Source: Burkholderia sp. OK233
Lineage (GTDB): Bacteria > Pseudomonadota > Gammaproteobacteria > Burkholderiales > Burkholderiaceae
NCBI RefSeq assembly: GCF_900230185.1
Contig: NZ_OCSR01000001.1
Location: forward strand, 2,666,001 to 2,730,000
DNA: 64,000 nucleotides
Reading direction: 5' to 3'
Part shown: positions 39,033-47,914 of the stretch, in pieces
Layout of the letters: each line of letters begins with the position of its first letter
Numbering within the stretch: the first letter of the stretch is position 1
Notes under the pieces: generated by a model
The model's input: the letters and a program-made list of their open reading frames with translations, nothing else
Database searches by the model: none
Told to the model about the DNA's origin: nothing
Position numbers and translations under genes: made by a program

Positions 39033-39911
39033 TTATTCCTCGTCTTTCTTAAGCGCCAAAGCACGCGTGTAGAGCGCGTTGCGCGACGCGCCGGTGAGGG
39101 TCGCCGCAACTTTCGCTGCGCTGCTCACCGTCAACTCTTCCAGCAGGATGCCCAGCAACGCGTCGTGATCGTGTTCGCCTGCGGCTTCCGGCTGCGCACC
39201 TTCCACCACCAGCACGAACTCACCGCGTTGCCGGTTCGGATCGGCCGCGAGCCACGTTGGCCCTTCGGCCAGGGTGCCACGGTGCAGCGCTTCATGTAAC
39301 TTCGTCAATTCCCGTGCGATCAGCAGCTTGCGTTCGCCGCCGAATGCGTCAGCCAACGCCTGCACCGTTTCGACGATCCGGTGCGGCGCTTCGTAGAACA
39401 CCATCGCGTGCGGATGGTTCGCGAGCGCTTGCAGTGCCGCGGCGCGCGCTTTTGCCTTCGGCGGCAGGAAGCCGAGGAACGAGAACGTCGCGACCCAGTC
39501 GCCTGCCGCGCTCAATGCGGTGGCGAGCGCGCTTGCGCCGGGCAGCGGAATGACCGGAAAACCGGCTTCGCGCACTGCGTCGACGAGTTTCGCGCCGGGG
39601 TCCGAGATGCCGGGCGTGCCGGCATCGGATACGTAGGCTACGCGTTCGCCCGCTTGCAGATGCTCAATCAGGCGCAGCGCCGCGGCCCGCTCGTTGTGTT
39701 GATGAACCGCGACGAGCGGCTTCGAGATGCCGTAGCGCGCGAGCAGTTGGCCCGTGTTGCGGGTGTCTTCGGCGGCGATGCGGTCCACCAGCCCGAGCAC
39801 ATGCAACGCGCGCAGCGTGACGTCGGCGATGTTGCCGATCGGCGTGGCCACCACATATAGCGCGGCGGCAGGGTACTGCTGCCCTTGCGCGAGTTCGGAG
39901 AGAGGAGTCAT
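39033..39911 (-). CDS. rsmI: 16S rRNA (cytidine(1402)-2'-O)-methyltransferase
   Basis: 292 residues. The N-terminal [37 protein letters not shown] and PLPGASA are the hallmark of RsmI. The C-terminal lysine-rich tail contacts rRNA. The ATG at 39911 overlaps the start codon of the divergent yraN gene. It modifies C1402 in the decoding centre. Confidence 0.95.
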   Translation of the reverse strand: MTPLSELAQGQQYPAAALYVVATPIGNIADVTLRALHVLGLVDRIAAEDTRNTGQLLARYGISKPLVAVHQHNERAAALRLIEHLQAGERVAYVSDAGTPGISDPGAKLVDAVREAGFPVIPLPGASALATALSAAGDWVATFSFLGFLPPKAKARAAALQALANHPHAMVFYEAPHRIVETVQALADAFGGERKLLIARELTKLHEALHRGTLAEGPTWLAADPNRQRGEFVLVVEGAQPEAAGEHDHDALLGILLEELTVSSAAKVAATLTGASRNALYTRALALKKDEE

Positions 39912-40392
39912 GAGGCAGAAGACGCAGACAGACGGAACGAGGCCGCCATTGTGCCACGCAGCGGCGCGTGAACCGGGTGGTGGGCAGGTGAGTGCACGGG
40001 CCGCTGGCCACAACTTTTCGAGACCAACCGGGTCCAAACTCGTCGGCGCGGCGTTCGAGGCGCGTGCGATGGAGTTTTTACAGCGGCAGCGTTTGCGTTT
40101 CGTCGCGCGCAACGTGCTGTGCCGGGGCGGTGAGATCGATCTGGTGATGCGCGACCGTGACGGCGCGCTGGTGTTCGTCGAAGTTCGCGCGCGTGCGCAG
40201 CAGCATTATGGCGGCGCGGCAGCGAGCATCGGCTGGCAAAAGAAGCAGCGGATCGTGCGTGCCGCGCGGCATTACCTGGCAACCCGCAGCAGGCGTTCGC
40301 ATGATGAGCCCGCGTGCCGTTTCGACGTGATTGCGTTCGAAGCGGGCCGGCTGGTGTGGCTGCGCGATGCGTTTCGCGCCGACGAAGTCTGA
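39910..40392 (+). CDS. yraN: YraN family (UPF0102) endonuclease-fold protein
   Basis: 160 residues. The conserved core is [33 protein letters not shown] and an Arg/Lys tail. The ExD...ExR arrangement resembles a Holliday-junction resolvase fold; biochemical role is not established. The ATG at 39910 has GAGAGGAG just upstream. The first 45 residues are variable. Confidence 0.9.
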   Translation: MRQKTQTDGTRPPLCHAAAREPGGGQVSARAAGHNFSRPTGSKLVGAAFEARAMEFLQRQRLRFVARNVLCRGGEIDLVMRDRDGALVFVEVRARAQQHYGGAAASIGWQKKQRIVRAARHYLATRSRRSHDEPACRFDVIAFEAGRLVWLRDAFRADEV

Positions 40393-40488
40393 TGCAGTGC
40401 GCGGAGAACAGGCGTGAGTGCGATAAACTTGCGCTCGCGTGCGGACCTCGTAAATCACACCGGCGCACAGAAAGGAGCGACCAGGTAG

Positions 40489-41208
<720 letters not shown>

Positions 41209-41234
41209 GATTGATTCCGAAGGAGATCTAGTTG

Positions 41235-42029
41235 ATGAGCGTATTCCGCGTCAAGAAGACACTGGTGAGAACCGTGCTGGTGGTCGGGTTCGCCGCGGGA
41301 CTGTCCGCGACGTTGCAGGGTTGCTTTCTCGCCGTTGCCGGCGCGGCGGGCGGCGGCGCGCTGGTGGCGACCGACCGGCGCACGCTCGGTGCGCAGACCG
41401 AGGATCGCGAGATGCAGGTGAAGGCGTTGGCGCAGATCAGCCAGAACTTGCCCGACAACGCCCACGTCAACGTGACGGTGTTCAATCGCCGCGTGCTGCT
41501 GACCGGCGAAGTGGCGGGTGACGTCTCGAAGCAACGCGCGGAGAGCATCGTGCGTGGCTTGAACAACGTCAACACGATCGTCAACGAACTGGCGATCATG
41601 CCGGCTAGCTCGTTCTCGTCGCGGACCAATGACACTTATCTCGAGACGCGCGTGAAGACCGCGTTGATTGCCGAGAAGAACATTTCGGCGAACAACTTCA
41701 AGGTTGTGGCCGAGCGCGGCTCACTGTATCTGATGGGCCTTGTCACCATGGACGAAGGCAATCGCGGCGCCGACGTCGCGAGCCGCGTGCCGGGTGTGAC
41801 GCAGGTCGTGAAGGTGTTCCAGTACATCCAGCCGCAGGAAGCCGCGGCGGCTGCCGCTGCAGCGGCGACCGCACCGGTTGCCGCTTCGCAGCCGGACGCG
41901 AGCACGCCGACTGTCGGTGCGATCCCCGATTCATCGGTGAGTTCGCGTCCGCTCGATCAGCAGGCGCCGGCGCCGGTCAGCAATTCGAACGCGGTGCATC
42001 CAGGCAATCCGAAGGCGACGACGCCATGA
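41235..42029 (+). CDS. BON-domain lipoprotein (YraP/DolP-like)
   Basis: 264 residues from the ATG at 41235, with an AGGAG ribosome site. The signal ends in the lipobox LQGC. Two BON domains follow (about 55-120 and 130-200), each with the pattern VxVxxxxVxLxGxV. A Pro/Ala/Ser-rich tail of about 60 residues ends the chain. DolP-type proteins sit in the outer membrane and help maintain it. Confidence 0.92.
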   Translation: MSVFRVKKTLVRTVLVVGFAAGLSATLQGCFLAVAGAAGGGALVATDRRTLGAQTEDREMQVKALAQISQNLPDNAHVNVTVFNRRVLLTGEVAGDVSKQRAESIVRGLNNVNTIVNELAIMPASSFSSRTNDTYLETRVKTALIAEKNISANNFKVVAERGSLYLMGLVTMDEGNRGADVASRVPGVTQVVKVFQYIQPQEAAAAAAAAATAPVAASQPDASTPTVGAIPDSSVSSRPLDQQAPAPVSNSNAVHPGNPKATTP

Positions 42030-42376
42030 AGCGGGGCGTTGCTTTCGTTGCCGCGATGTTGACGGCTGGCGCGTTGGCCGGCGCTTTTGCCTCTTCAGCG
42101 CGTGCGGCCGATGCACCGCGTGGTCAGATCGTTGCTAACTCGAATGCCTGTATGGGATGTCACGCGGTGGACCGCAAACTGGTCGGCCCGTCGTTCCAGC
42201 AGATCGCTACGAAGTACAAGGGCGATGCGCACGCGCCGGCAAAATTGTCGCGCAAGGTGAAGGACGGCGGCTCTGGCGTATGGGGGATGATTCCGATGCC
42301 GGCGCATCAATCGATGAGCGATGCTGACATCCGCACGGTAGTGGACTGGGTGCTGGCTGGCGCGCCGTCGAAGTGA
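42026..42376 (+). CDS. Class I c-type cytochrome
   Basis: 116 residues. A signal peptide (cleavage near ARAADAP) is followed by heme-binding CMGCH and a distal Met in GMIPMPAH. It resembles c551/c552 carriers of the periplasm. The ATG overlaps the stop of the BON gene (ATGA), so the two are translationally coupled. It is the last gene before the tRNA. Confidence 0.93.
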   Translation: MKRGVAFVAAMLTAGALAGAFASSARAADAPRGQIVANSNACMGCHAVDRKLVGPSFQQIATKYKGDAHAPAKLSRKVKDGGSGVWGMIPMPAHQSMSDADIRTVVDWVLAGAPSK

Positions 42377-42464
42377 TGTTTTGCCAGTCATTTTGCCTCC
42401 GGGTTTTACCGCCGTGGGGGCTTGGCAAAACGCAAAATGCCTGTGCTAGAATTGTTTGCACGTT

Positions 42465-42543
<79 letters not shown>

Positions 42544-42553
42544 TATTTCTCGG

Positions 42554-42592
42554 AAACCCGCACAGCCCAAGGCTCTGCGGGTTTTCTTTTTG
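42554..42592 (+). terminator. Terminator for the tRNA, supplied by the element
   Basis: AAACCCGCA/TGCGGGTTT stem followed by TCTTTTT, 13 bp after the tRNA. It lies inside the island, so the element brings its own terminator for the gene it enters. Confidence 0.85.
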
Positions 42593-42633
42593 CATTGATA
42601 CTTCCACTCGCATCCCTACATTTCCTCTGCCGA

Positions 42634-42654
42634 TGTCCCAAACTTGTCCCAAAA
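42634..42654. repeat. Left copy of the 21-bp internal end repeat
   Basis: Two tandem TGTCCCAAA-type half units, 91 bp inside attL. It matches 62787-62807 in 19 of 21 positions in the same orientation. It may be an arm-type binding site of the integrase. The rest of 42593-42995 shows no convincing gene. Confidence 0.6.
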
Positions 42655-42995
42655 CTCGCGGCGTTTTGCTTGCGTGCGGACGTGCAAGGAGGTATAAAAA
42701 CGGCAATGCTGCTCTACCGGACCGCCGGTAGTGAGATCCTCAAGGGACACCGATCAACTTGGGGTGCTGATCCGGCTAAAGTCGACGGGGGTCGACTCAT
42801 TGGATGGGTTGGAAGAGCGCACAGGTTGCGCTTGCGGCAGGGCTTAGCGTGTGCTCTCGCCATGTGCCCATAGGGCAACGGATTGATCCAACTGGCCGCG
42901 GCCTAATGAGGACCACTCCTGCATGGCGACTCGTGTGCGGTCGGATCCAAGCGTTGTAGTCACCACCGCTTGGGACAAATCCCCTATCTCTAGCA

Positions 42996-43433
42996 ATGAC
43001 GCCGCGGCGTCACCCAGGTTGCGCCTGGGCGCTGGGGATAGCCGTGTCCAAATCCAATGTTGTTTCATCAAATCGGTTCGCCGACCGAGTTCTCAATGCC
43101 TATGAGCTCGCGACAACGTACCTCTGTATCGCACCTCAAACTGTCTTCAAAGACCTCAGTCGAGCTCCGCACCGACTTCCTCCTGCCATCCAGATACCCG
43201 GACGACGTGGTCGCGTCTGGCTCGAGTCGGATGTTATTCACTGGCTCAAGAATTATCGACAAGAAACCGATTTGAGTGCGGACGAAAGTCCACATCAGGC
43301 CCAGATCACGTCGTCACAGCGCGCACAAGGCTCCCTGTCGCGCAAGCTGGGTCGCCCTACCAAAATCGAGCAGCTGCGCCGAAAGGAGACGGCGGCCGCA
43401 CAGCATCTTCAGCGTCGACCGAGGAGATCCTGA
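42996..43433 (+). CDS. AlpA/MerR-like helix-turn-helix protein
   Basis: 145 residues. The core (about 30-80) reads YELATTYLCIAPQTVFKDLS, then a basic stretch with IPGRRGRVWLESDVIHWLKN, which is the pattern of excisionase/AlpA-type wing HTH proteins. The C-terminal 60 residues are polar and basic. The start is uncertain: no ribosome site is seen at 42996. The stop overlaps the ATG of the replication gene (TGATG) with GAGGAG before it, so the two are coupled. Confidence 0.65.
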   Translation: MTPRRHPGCAWALGIAVSKSNVVSSNRFADRVLNAYELATTYLCIAPQTVFKDLSRAPHRLPPAIQIPGRRGRVWLESDVIHWLKNYRQETDLSADESPHQAQITSSQRAQGSLSRKLGRPTKIEQLRRKETAAAQHLQRRPRRS

Positions 43434-44353
43434 TGGTCTTCCTCGCCACGTCCGTATTTGAAGCGCGCGACCAATCCCAGCCTTCACAGAGTCTGACTCC
43501 AGCCGCACGTCGAGTTTTGGAGATTGCGCAACGCGTGACCGAGAACGCGACCCCGCAGAGGGCTGCGTCTTCGACCACAACGACCATTGTCGGGAAGAGT
43601 CTCCCGCTCTTCCCAGAACTTGAGTCGGCCATGCCCAATCATCTGGCGCGCTCTAGTCTTTTCGCTCCGCTCAAACCCGGTCGTCGAAAAATGCACGACA
43701 AGGCACAACTCGCGAGCCGTGACGATGTAGAGATCCTCTTCAGTGGCAAACAATTCGACATGGCTGACAACGACGTTCTATTGCAGGCGTTTCGCGTTGC
43801 GCAGTGTTTTCCAACTGGGCATGACGTGACATTCAAACGGGCCGCGTTCCTCCGAGAGATTGGCCGGTGTACCGGCAAGAACGACTACACGTGGCTTGAG
43901 GAGAGTATGGACCGCTTGGCGACGGGCACTCTCTTCATCAAGACCAAGCATTACAAGGCAGTGCTGCACCTCGTTGACGCATACGGACGCAGTGATACCA
44001 CTGGCGAGTATTGGCTGCGCATCGATCCCGAAGTGCTGAAATTGTTCAGCCGGCGTGAGTACGGATTCATCGATCTTGAAGCACGCCGACGGATCGGGCG
44101 TGGACAGGACCTTGCGAAGTGGCTGCAAAACTATGTTGGTAGTCACGAAGCGGGGAAGCGACACACTGTTGCCGTCCAATTCCTGAAGGAGTGGAGCGGC
44201 ACAGAAGGCCGCATACGCGACTTTCTGACACGTGGTCTACCTCGAGCGCTTGCTGAGCTGAAGCAGGTCGAGGTGATTCTCGATCCCGTCATTCGTGAAG
44301 ACGGGCGAGTGACTTGGTTCAAGCCACCGCGATCAGCGCGCGCCTCGGGATAG
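43433..44353 (+). CDS. TrfA-family plasmid replication initiator
   Basis: 306 residues. The N-terminal part is variable; the core starts NHLARSSLFAPLKPGRRKMH and continues with YTWLEESMDRLATGTLFIK, YWLRIDPEVLKLFSRREYGFID and LAKWLQNYVGSH, as in TrfA of IncP-like plasmids (winged-helix initiator). Iteron-like direct repeats begin at its last codons. This implies that the element can, or once could, replicate as a plasmid. Confidence 0.85.
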   Translation: MVFLATSVFEARDQSQPSQSLTPAARRVLEIAQRVTENATPQRAASSTTTTIVGKSLPLFPELESAMPNHLARSSLFAPLKPGRRKMHDKAQLASRDDVEILFSGKQFDMADNDVLLQAFRVAQCFPTGHDVTFKRAAFLREIGRCTGKNDYTWLEESMDRLATGTLFIKTKHYKAVLHLVDAYGRSDTTGEYWLRIDPEVLKLFSRREYGFIDLEARRRIGRGQDLAKWLQNYVGSHEAGKRHTVAVQFLKEWSGTEGRIRDFLTRGLPRALAELKQVEVILDPVIREDGRVTWFKPPRSARASG

Positions 44354-44430
44354 CTGCGCGAGCATGTCGGGATGGCTGCGCACAGTATCGGGATGGCCGC
44401 GCGCAGCGTCGGGATGGCTGCGCATGGTCG
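44345..44430. repeat. Iteron-like direct repeats (four copies, 21-22 bp)
   Basis: Units start TCGGGATNGCTGCGC at 44345, 44367, 44388 (one base different) and 44409. The period of two helical turns is typical of initiator-binding iterons. The first unit overlaps the stop codon of the TrfA gene. Confidence 0.8.
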
Positions 44431-44475
44431 TCGCCAAGAACCATGCTGCATAAGGCTTCTGGCTTGGTGCTGGGT

Positions 44476-44505
44476 CGTTAACCTAACTTAACCTTTCTTA
44501 ACCGG
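44476..44505. other. AT-rich 10-bp repeats, candidate unwinding element
   Basis: TTAACC recurs at 44478, 44488 and 44498, exactly 10 bp apart, about 50 bp after the iterons. Together they look like a replication origin. Confidence 0.55.
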
Positions 44506-44795
44506 AACAGGGCTGTGAACAACTTCTGTGATGGGCGCCTTCAAGCATTGCAATGCGTGGAGCCGAATCGTTCCAGTTTCACCAGTTCGGCGCTCTCCTT
44601 GCGCCTGAGGTACGGGCTCCGATGTGCCGCAGTTCAGACGTGCGGCGCGCGTGCGGGCATTGGTCATCTACGTCTGTGCTCGCAGGAGAGGGGTTCTCCG
44701 CCCGTCTTAATTTTTTCGCGACAGGGCAAAGCGCCAGCGGCGCGCGTCAGGCCCGGAGGGCTCGGTCGCGGGGAGTCGGTGGGCGGGTGCGGCAT

Positions 44796-44854
44796 CCCGG
44801 CAAAGCCGGGACTGTCCACACCGCAGTGTGGGCAGCGCAGCCGTCCACGGACGG
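44796..44854. other. Three tandem hairpins upstream of pilV
   Basis: CCCGGC/GCCGGG (44796-44810), CCACAC/GTGTGG (44816-44831) and CCGTCC/GGACGG (44841-44854) follow each other within 60 bp. They may serve initiation, priming or a transfer origin. The reading frames crossing 44354-44956 show no family features and I do not call them genes. Confidence 0.5.
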
Positions 44855-44956
44855 GCGCGGGTGCACCGCAAACCTATTTTACGCAACGTTCTTACGCCCT
44901 GCCCGCGCATACGGGGATCTCTATTTCGTGTCGGTCGTCAAAACTGGAAAATAATT

Positions 44957-46414
44957 ATGAGTGAAATTCTCGGAGCCCTGTTTGCCGTATTGGTCGGCAT
45001 GATGTATCTGCCGCAGGTTCAAAACGGGATCGCGACGCAGCGTCACGTCATGGCCGACGTCACGACTGCCCAGCAACAACAGCAGTGGGTGCTAGCGGTG
45101 TCGAGCTATGTGTCTCAGAACAATGCCGCGTACCTGTCGACGGCCAACGCGGCGACACCGCTTCCGATCTCGGTCGCGGCCGTGAAGGCGGCCAATGTGG
45201 GCCTGCCGGTCAGCTTTACGGGTACAAATCCCTTCAATCAGACGTGGGCGGCTGCCGTCACGCAACCGTCTGCTGGCAATTTGCAGGTACTCATCTATAC
45301 GACGGGTGGCACGCCGATCAAGGATCAGGAGTTGGGCTTAATCGCGCGCGCCGCAAATGGCGTAGGCGGCATGATTCCGACGAACAACTCTGGTGTGTAT
45401 CCGGGCGGTGCAGCTACCGCTTACGGCGCCTTTGGTGCGTGGCAGATCCCGACTGCTTCCTATGGTGTTGCAGGCGGCAGCCCGGCATCGCTTCTGACCT
45501 TCAGCAACGGCGCGCTGACCAGTAATTACCTCTACCGCAACGCGGTGCCTGGGCAGCCGCAGTTGAACACGATGAGCACGAACCTGGACATGGGCGGCAA
45601 CACAATCACCAACGCCCAGCAGATTCAGCTTGCATCGGGCAATGGCGTTCAGGTCGGGGGCTCGTATTACTACGGGGACGGCACGAACTCGGCGATCCGT
45701 CAGAGCGGCACGCTCTATGTGCAAAACCAGGCGGGGACAGCGGCTGCGTCTTTGAACGCGGGAGATACCACGACCCAGAACCTCACTGTCAACGGTAACA
45801 CGACGATGGCTGGTGGCAGCATCATCTACAACCCGAGCACACAGTACATCGAAACGGGAGGCGGAAATCTTTATCTGAAACCGTGGAATGGCAGTGGGAT
45901 CACTGTAGTGGGCGGAGGGGGCGGTAGCGGCCAGCTGGAAGTGACGGGGCATCTTCAGGCTGATCAGGCCATTGATGCTAACAACTACATTAAACCTGGG
46001 AATATCGCATCTGCCGGCGGCGGTTGCGGGCCGTCGGGGGCAATAGGTTCCGACGGCAGCCAAACGCTATTTTGTCAATCCGGCGTGTGGAAAACGGCAG
46101 GATCGCCCGACGCGGTGTACGTCTTCACAGGTGCTACCTTCAATACGAGCGTGACGCTGTCGAACGGGTATGGGAAGTTGTTGTTCGTCACGGCGTTCGG
46201 CGGACAGAACACGTGCAATAACTCGAATGCGTATGATCTACAGGCCTACGTCAACGGCGGATACGTAGGCGGTGTATCGAGCAACCAGAGCGGCGGCGCA
46301 GCGACCGACTCATACACGTTTCTCGTCCCAATTGGCGCGACCTACACAGTCACGTCGACCCCCTATCTCTGTGGCAGCGGGGTCATCCAGTTGACCGCGG
46401 CGACGGTCGGGTGA
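44957..46414 (+). CDS. pilV: PilV-like shufflon minor pilin / pilus-tip adhesin
   Basis: 485 residues from the ATG at 44957. A hydrophobic N-terminal helix (LGALFAVLVGMMYLPQVQNG) precedes the shufflon constant region, rich in Asn/Gly/Thr. Residue 373 begins CQSGVW, the six codons that in plasmid R64 coincide with the sfx recombination site. The remaining 113 residues are the expressed variable tail. No prepilin leader is visible before the hydrophobic helix, which is odd for a type IV pilin. In IncI plasmids PilV tails choose the recipient cell in liquid mating. Confidence 0.82.
   Translation: MSEILGALFAVLVGMMYLPQVQNGIATQRHVMADVTTAQQQQQWVLAVSSYVSQNNAAYLSTANAATPLPISVAAVKAANVGLPVSFTGTNPFNQTWAAAVTQPSAGNLQVLIYTTGGTPIKDQELGLIARAANGVGGMIPTNNSGVYPGGAATAYGAFGAWQIPTASYGVAGGSPASLLTFSNGALTSNYLYRNAVPGQPQLNTMSTNLDMGGNTITNAQQIQLASGNGVQVGGSYYYGDGTNSAIRQSGTLYVQNQAGTAAASLNAGDTTTQNLTVNGNTTMAGGSIIYNPSTQYIETGGGNLYLKPWNGSGITVVGGGGGSGQLEVTGHLQADQAIDANNYIKPGNIASAGGGCGPSGAIGSDGSQTLFCQSGVWKTAGSPDAVYVFTGATFNTSVTLSNGYGKLLFVTAFGGQNTCNNSNAYDLQAYVNGGYVGGVSSNQSGGAATDSYTFLVPIGATYTVTSTPYLCGSGVIQLTAATVG
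46073..46090 (+). repeat. sfx-like recombination site 1
   Basis: TGTCAATCCGGCGTGTGG, encoding CQSGVW in frame with pilV. It matches the R64 sfx consensus TGCCAATCCGGTNNNTGG except at two positions. Confidence 0.75.
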
Positions 46415-46430
46415 TGGACGTCGATCGCCT

Positions 46431-46448
46431 TGTCAATCCGGTGTCTGG
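46431..46448 (+). repeat. sfx-like recombination site 2
   Basis: TGTCAATCCGGTGTCTGG, again encoding CQSGVW, one mismatch to the R64 consensus core. It is in the same orientation as site 1 (358 bp apart), so recombination would delete the expressed tail and fuse the second cassette to pilV. Confidence 0.75.
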
Positions 46449-46652
46449 AAGACGGCCGGCCAAGAATCCTCGGGCACGATGTGCAGCGGAGTCACGATAG
46501 ATGGATTCACGGGGCAACCGGCCGGCGGCGGTACTCTCTTTGACACACGCCAGGGGCTCGCGTTCATGACCCAACAGTGTCCTTCCGGATATCACCTCTC
46601 GACGCCATACGTGGTTTCTGCAAATTGGTTTTTCACGTGCGTTAACGCGTAG
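46431..46652 (+). pseudogene. Silent alternative PilV C-terminal cassette
   Basis: An open frame without a start codon of its own, 73 codons plus stop, beginning CQSGVWKTAG like the expressed tail and then diverging completely (ESSGTMCSGVTIDGF ... NWFFTCVNA). It contains four further Cys. Joined to residue 372 of PilV it would give a 445-residue protein. It is a storage cassette rather than a decayed gene. Confidence 0.75.
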
Positions 46653-46870
46653 GTCACACGTGACGCATTTGGCCACCACATAAACACGCGATTCGGTCAC
46701 AAGTGACTCATATTTGAATGACCGGTAATGCGAAGGAGTCACCTGTGACGCAAAGCCAGAATCCAACTTGAAAGTTCGCAATCACATGTGACGCATTTTT
46801 GTGATCGATGTTCGCCGCCGGTCCGTTTTCCGGAAAGAGAATCCACGTCATCAAGTCACATGTGATGCAT
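46653..46870. repeat. Array of five palindromic 16-bp sites
   Basis: Consensus GTCACANGTGACGCAT at 46653, 46696, 46738, 46781 and 46855. Spacings are 43, 42, 43 and 74 bp, close to 4, 4, 4 and 7 helical turns, so all sites face the same side. It starts at the stop codon of the silent cassette and ends 75 bp before the recombinase gene. A further CGTTACTC/GAGTAACG inverted repeat lies at 46887-46920. Confidence 0.85.
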
Positions 46871-46945
46871 TCCAACAAACCCAAAGCGTTACTCGGCGCC
46901 CCCTAGGGAGCTGAGTAACGTACGGACACCAAGCTAATAACTCCG

Positions 46946-47914
46946 ATGACCAGCTCTAGAACTTCGAAAACAGAAATGGCGTACGCGATCAAGTCAATGC
47001 AAATCCGCTCGCGAGCTGCCCGTGAACTCGGCTACTTTTCACCCTTTTCGCTACCCCCAATGGCCATCGTCGATCACCTGATCGGACGTAAGCCAACGAT
47101 CGCAAAGAACACCTGGAAGCAATACAAGAACGCTCTTCGTAGCCATTTTCAGGATCTCGCCAACGAATCAGAGGAATCCGTCGCCGTCGAAGAGTTGGAG
47201 GCCGCGATTGCCGCGCTTGACTCAGAGCCCTCGACTGGCACGCTCAAGCACGGCACTAGAACTTCGGCGACCAAACAAAAGCACTTCAAGCGCACGGACC
47301 TCGACAAATTCGTCGACTATCTCGGCGCCCATGTCGGCAGCCACAAGTTCGCGAATGCCCTTCGCACCTGGCTGCTGGCCGCCCGATTGACTGGACTGCG
47401 CCCTAGCGAATGGGAATATGCCGGCCTCACTGAGATCGATGGTCGAACATGCCTGACGGTACGGAACGGGAAGGCCACGAATGGTCGGGCAAACGGCGAG
47501 TTCCGAACGCTGGATCTGTCGAAGGCGACGGCGGCCGATATCGCGGGACTACAGGACATGATGGAGATGCTCGAGGGCTATCTGCGCGAGATGACGTTCC
47601 AAAGGCTGCAAGAGTGCCTCATGCACTACATGAAGCGCGCAACGCGGGCGTGTTTTGAACGTCGCAAGCGGTACCCAACTTTGTACTCCCTCAGGCATCA
47701 GTTTGCGGCCGACGCAAAATCGTCGGGTTGTACGCAGGCAGAGGTTGCTGCGTTACTCGGACAGGCCACCGATGAAACCGCCGGGCGGCATTACGCGAGA
47801 GCCGTTAGCGGGGAGTCGGCGGTCAGAGTCTCGCCGACTGAAACCGACACAAGCCGTGTCCGTGCCAAAGCGCGCGTGTATGCGCCGCGGCGTGCGCAAT
47901 CTCATCGTCCTTAA
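46946..47914 (+). CDS. Tyrosine recombinase, candidate shufflon recombinase (Rci-like)
   Basis: 322 residues. An N-terminal SAM-like DNA-binding part (about 20-95) leads to the catalytic domain. The first Arg is in TGLRPSEW (about 152), box II reads YSLRHQF (about 246-252, Tyr in place of the usual first His), and the nucleophile is in GRHYAR (Tyr about 282). Position directly after the pilV cassettes is that of rci in IncI plasmids. The basic tail of about 40 residues may resemble the Rci C-terminus. Alternative: an unrelated phage-type integrase. Confidence 0.8.
   Translation: MTSSRTSKTEMAYAIKSMQIRSRAARELGYFSPFSLPPMAIVDHLIGRKPTIAKNTWKQYKNALRSHFQDLANESEESVAVEELEAAIAALDSEPSTGTLKHGTRTSATKQKHFKRTDLDKFVDYLGAHVGSHKFANALRTWLLAARLTGLRPSEWEYAGLTEIDGRTCLTVRNGKATNGRANGEFRTLDLSKATAADIAGLQDMMEMLEGYLREMTFQRLQECLMHYMKRATRACFERRKRYPTLYSLRHQFAADAKSSGCTQAEVAALLGQATDETAGRHYARAVSGESAVRVSPTETDTSRVRAKARVYAPRRAQSHRP

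Noticed and set aside
42844..43071. Small minus-strand frame at the left island end
   Set aside because: No ribosome site or conserved features, and it overlaps the HTH gene start.
44515..44964. Possible 133-149-residue proteins before pilV
   Set aside because: The frames run through iteron-like and hairpin DNA, have no ribosome site and no recognisable features.
46653..46870. CRISPR array
   Set aside because: Repeats are only 16 bp, spacers about 26 bp with one of 58 bp, and no cas gene is present. Read instead as protein-binding sites.
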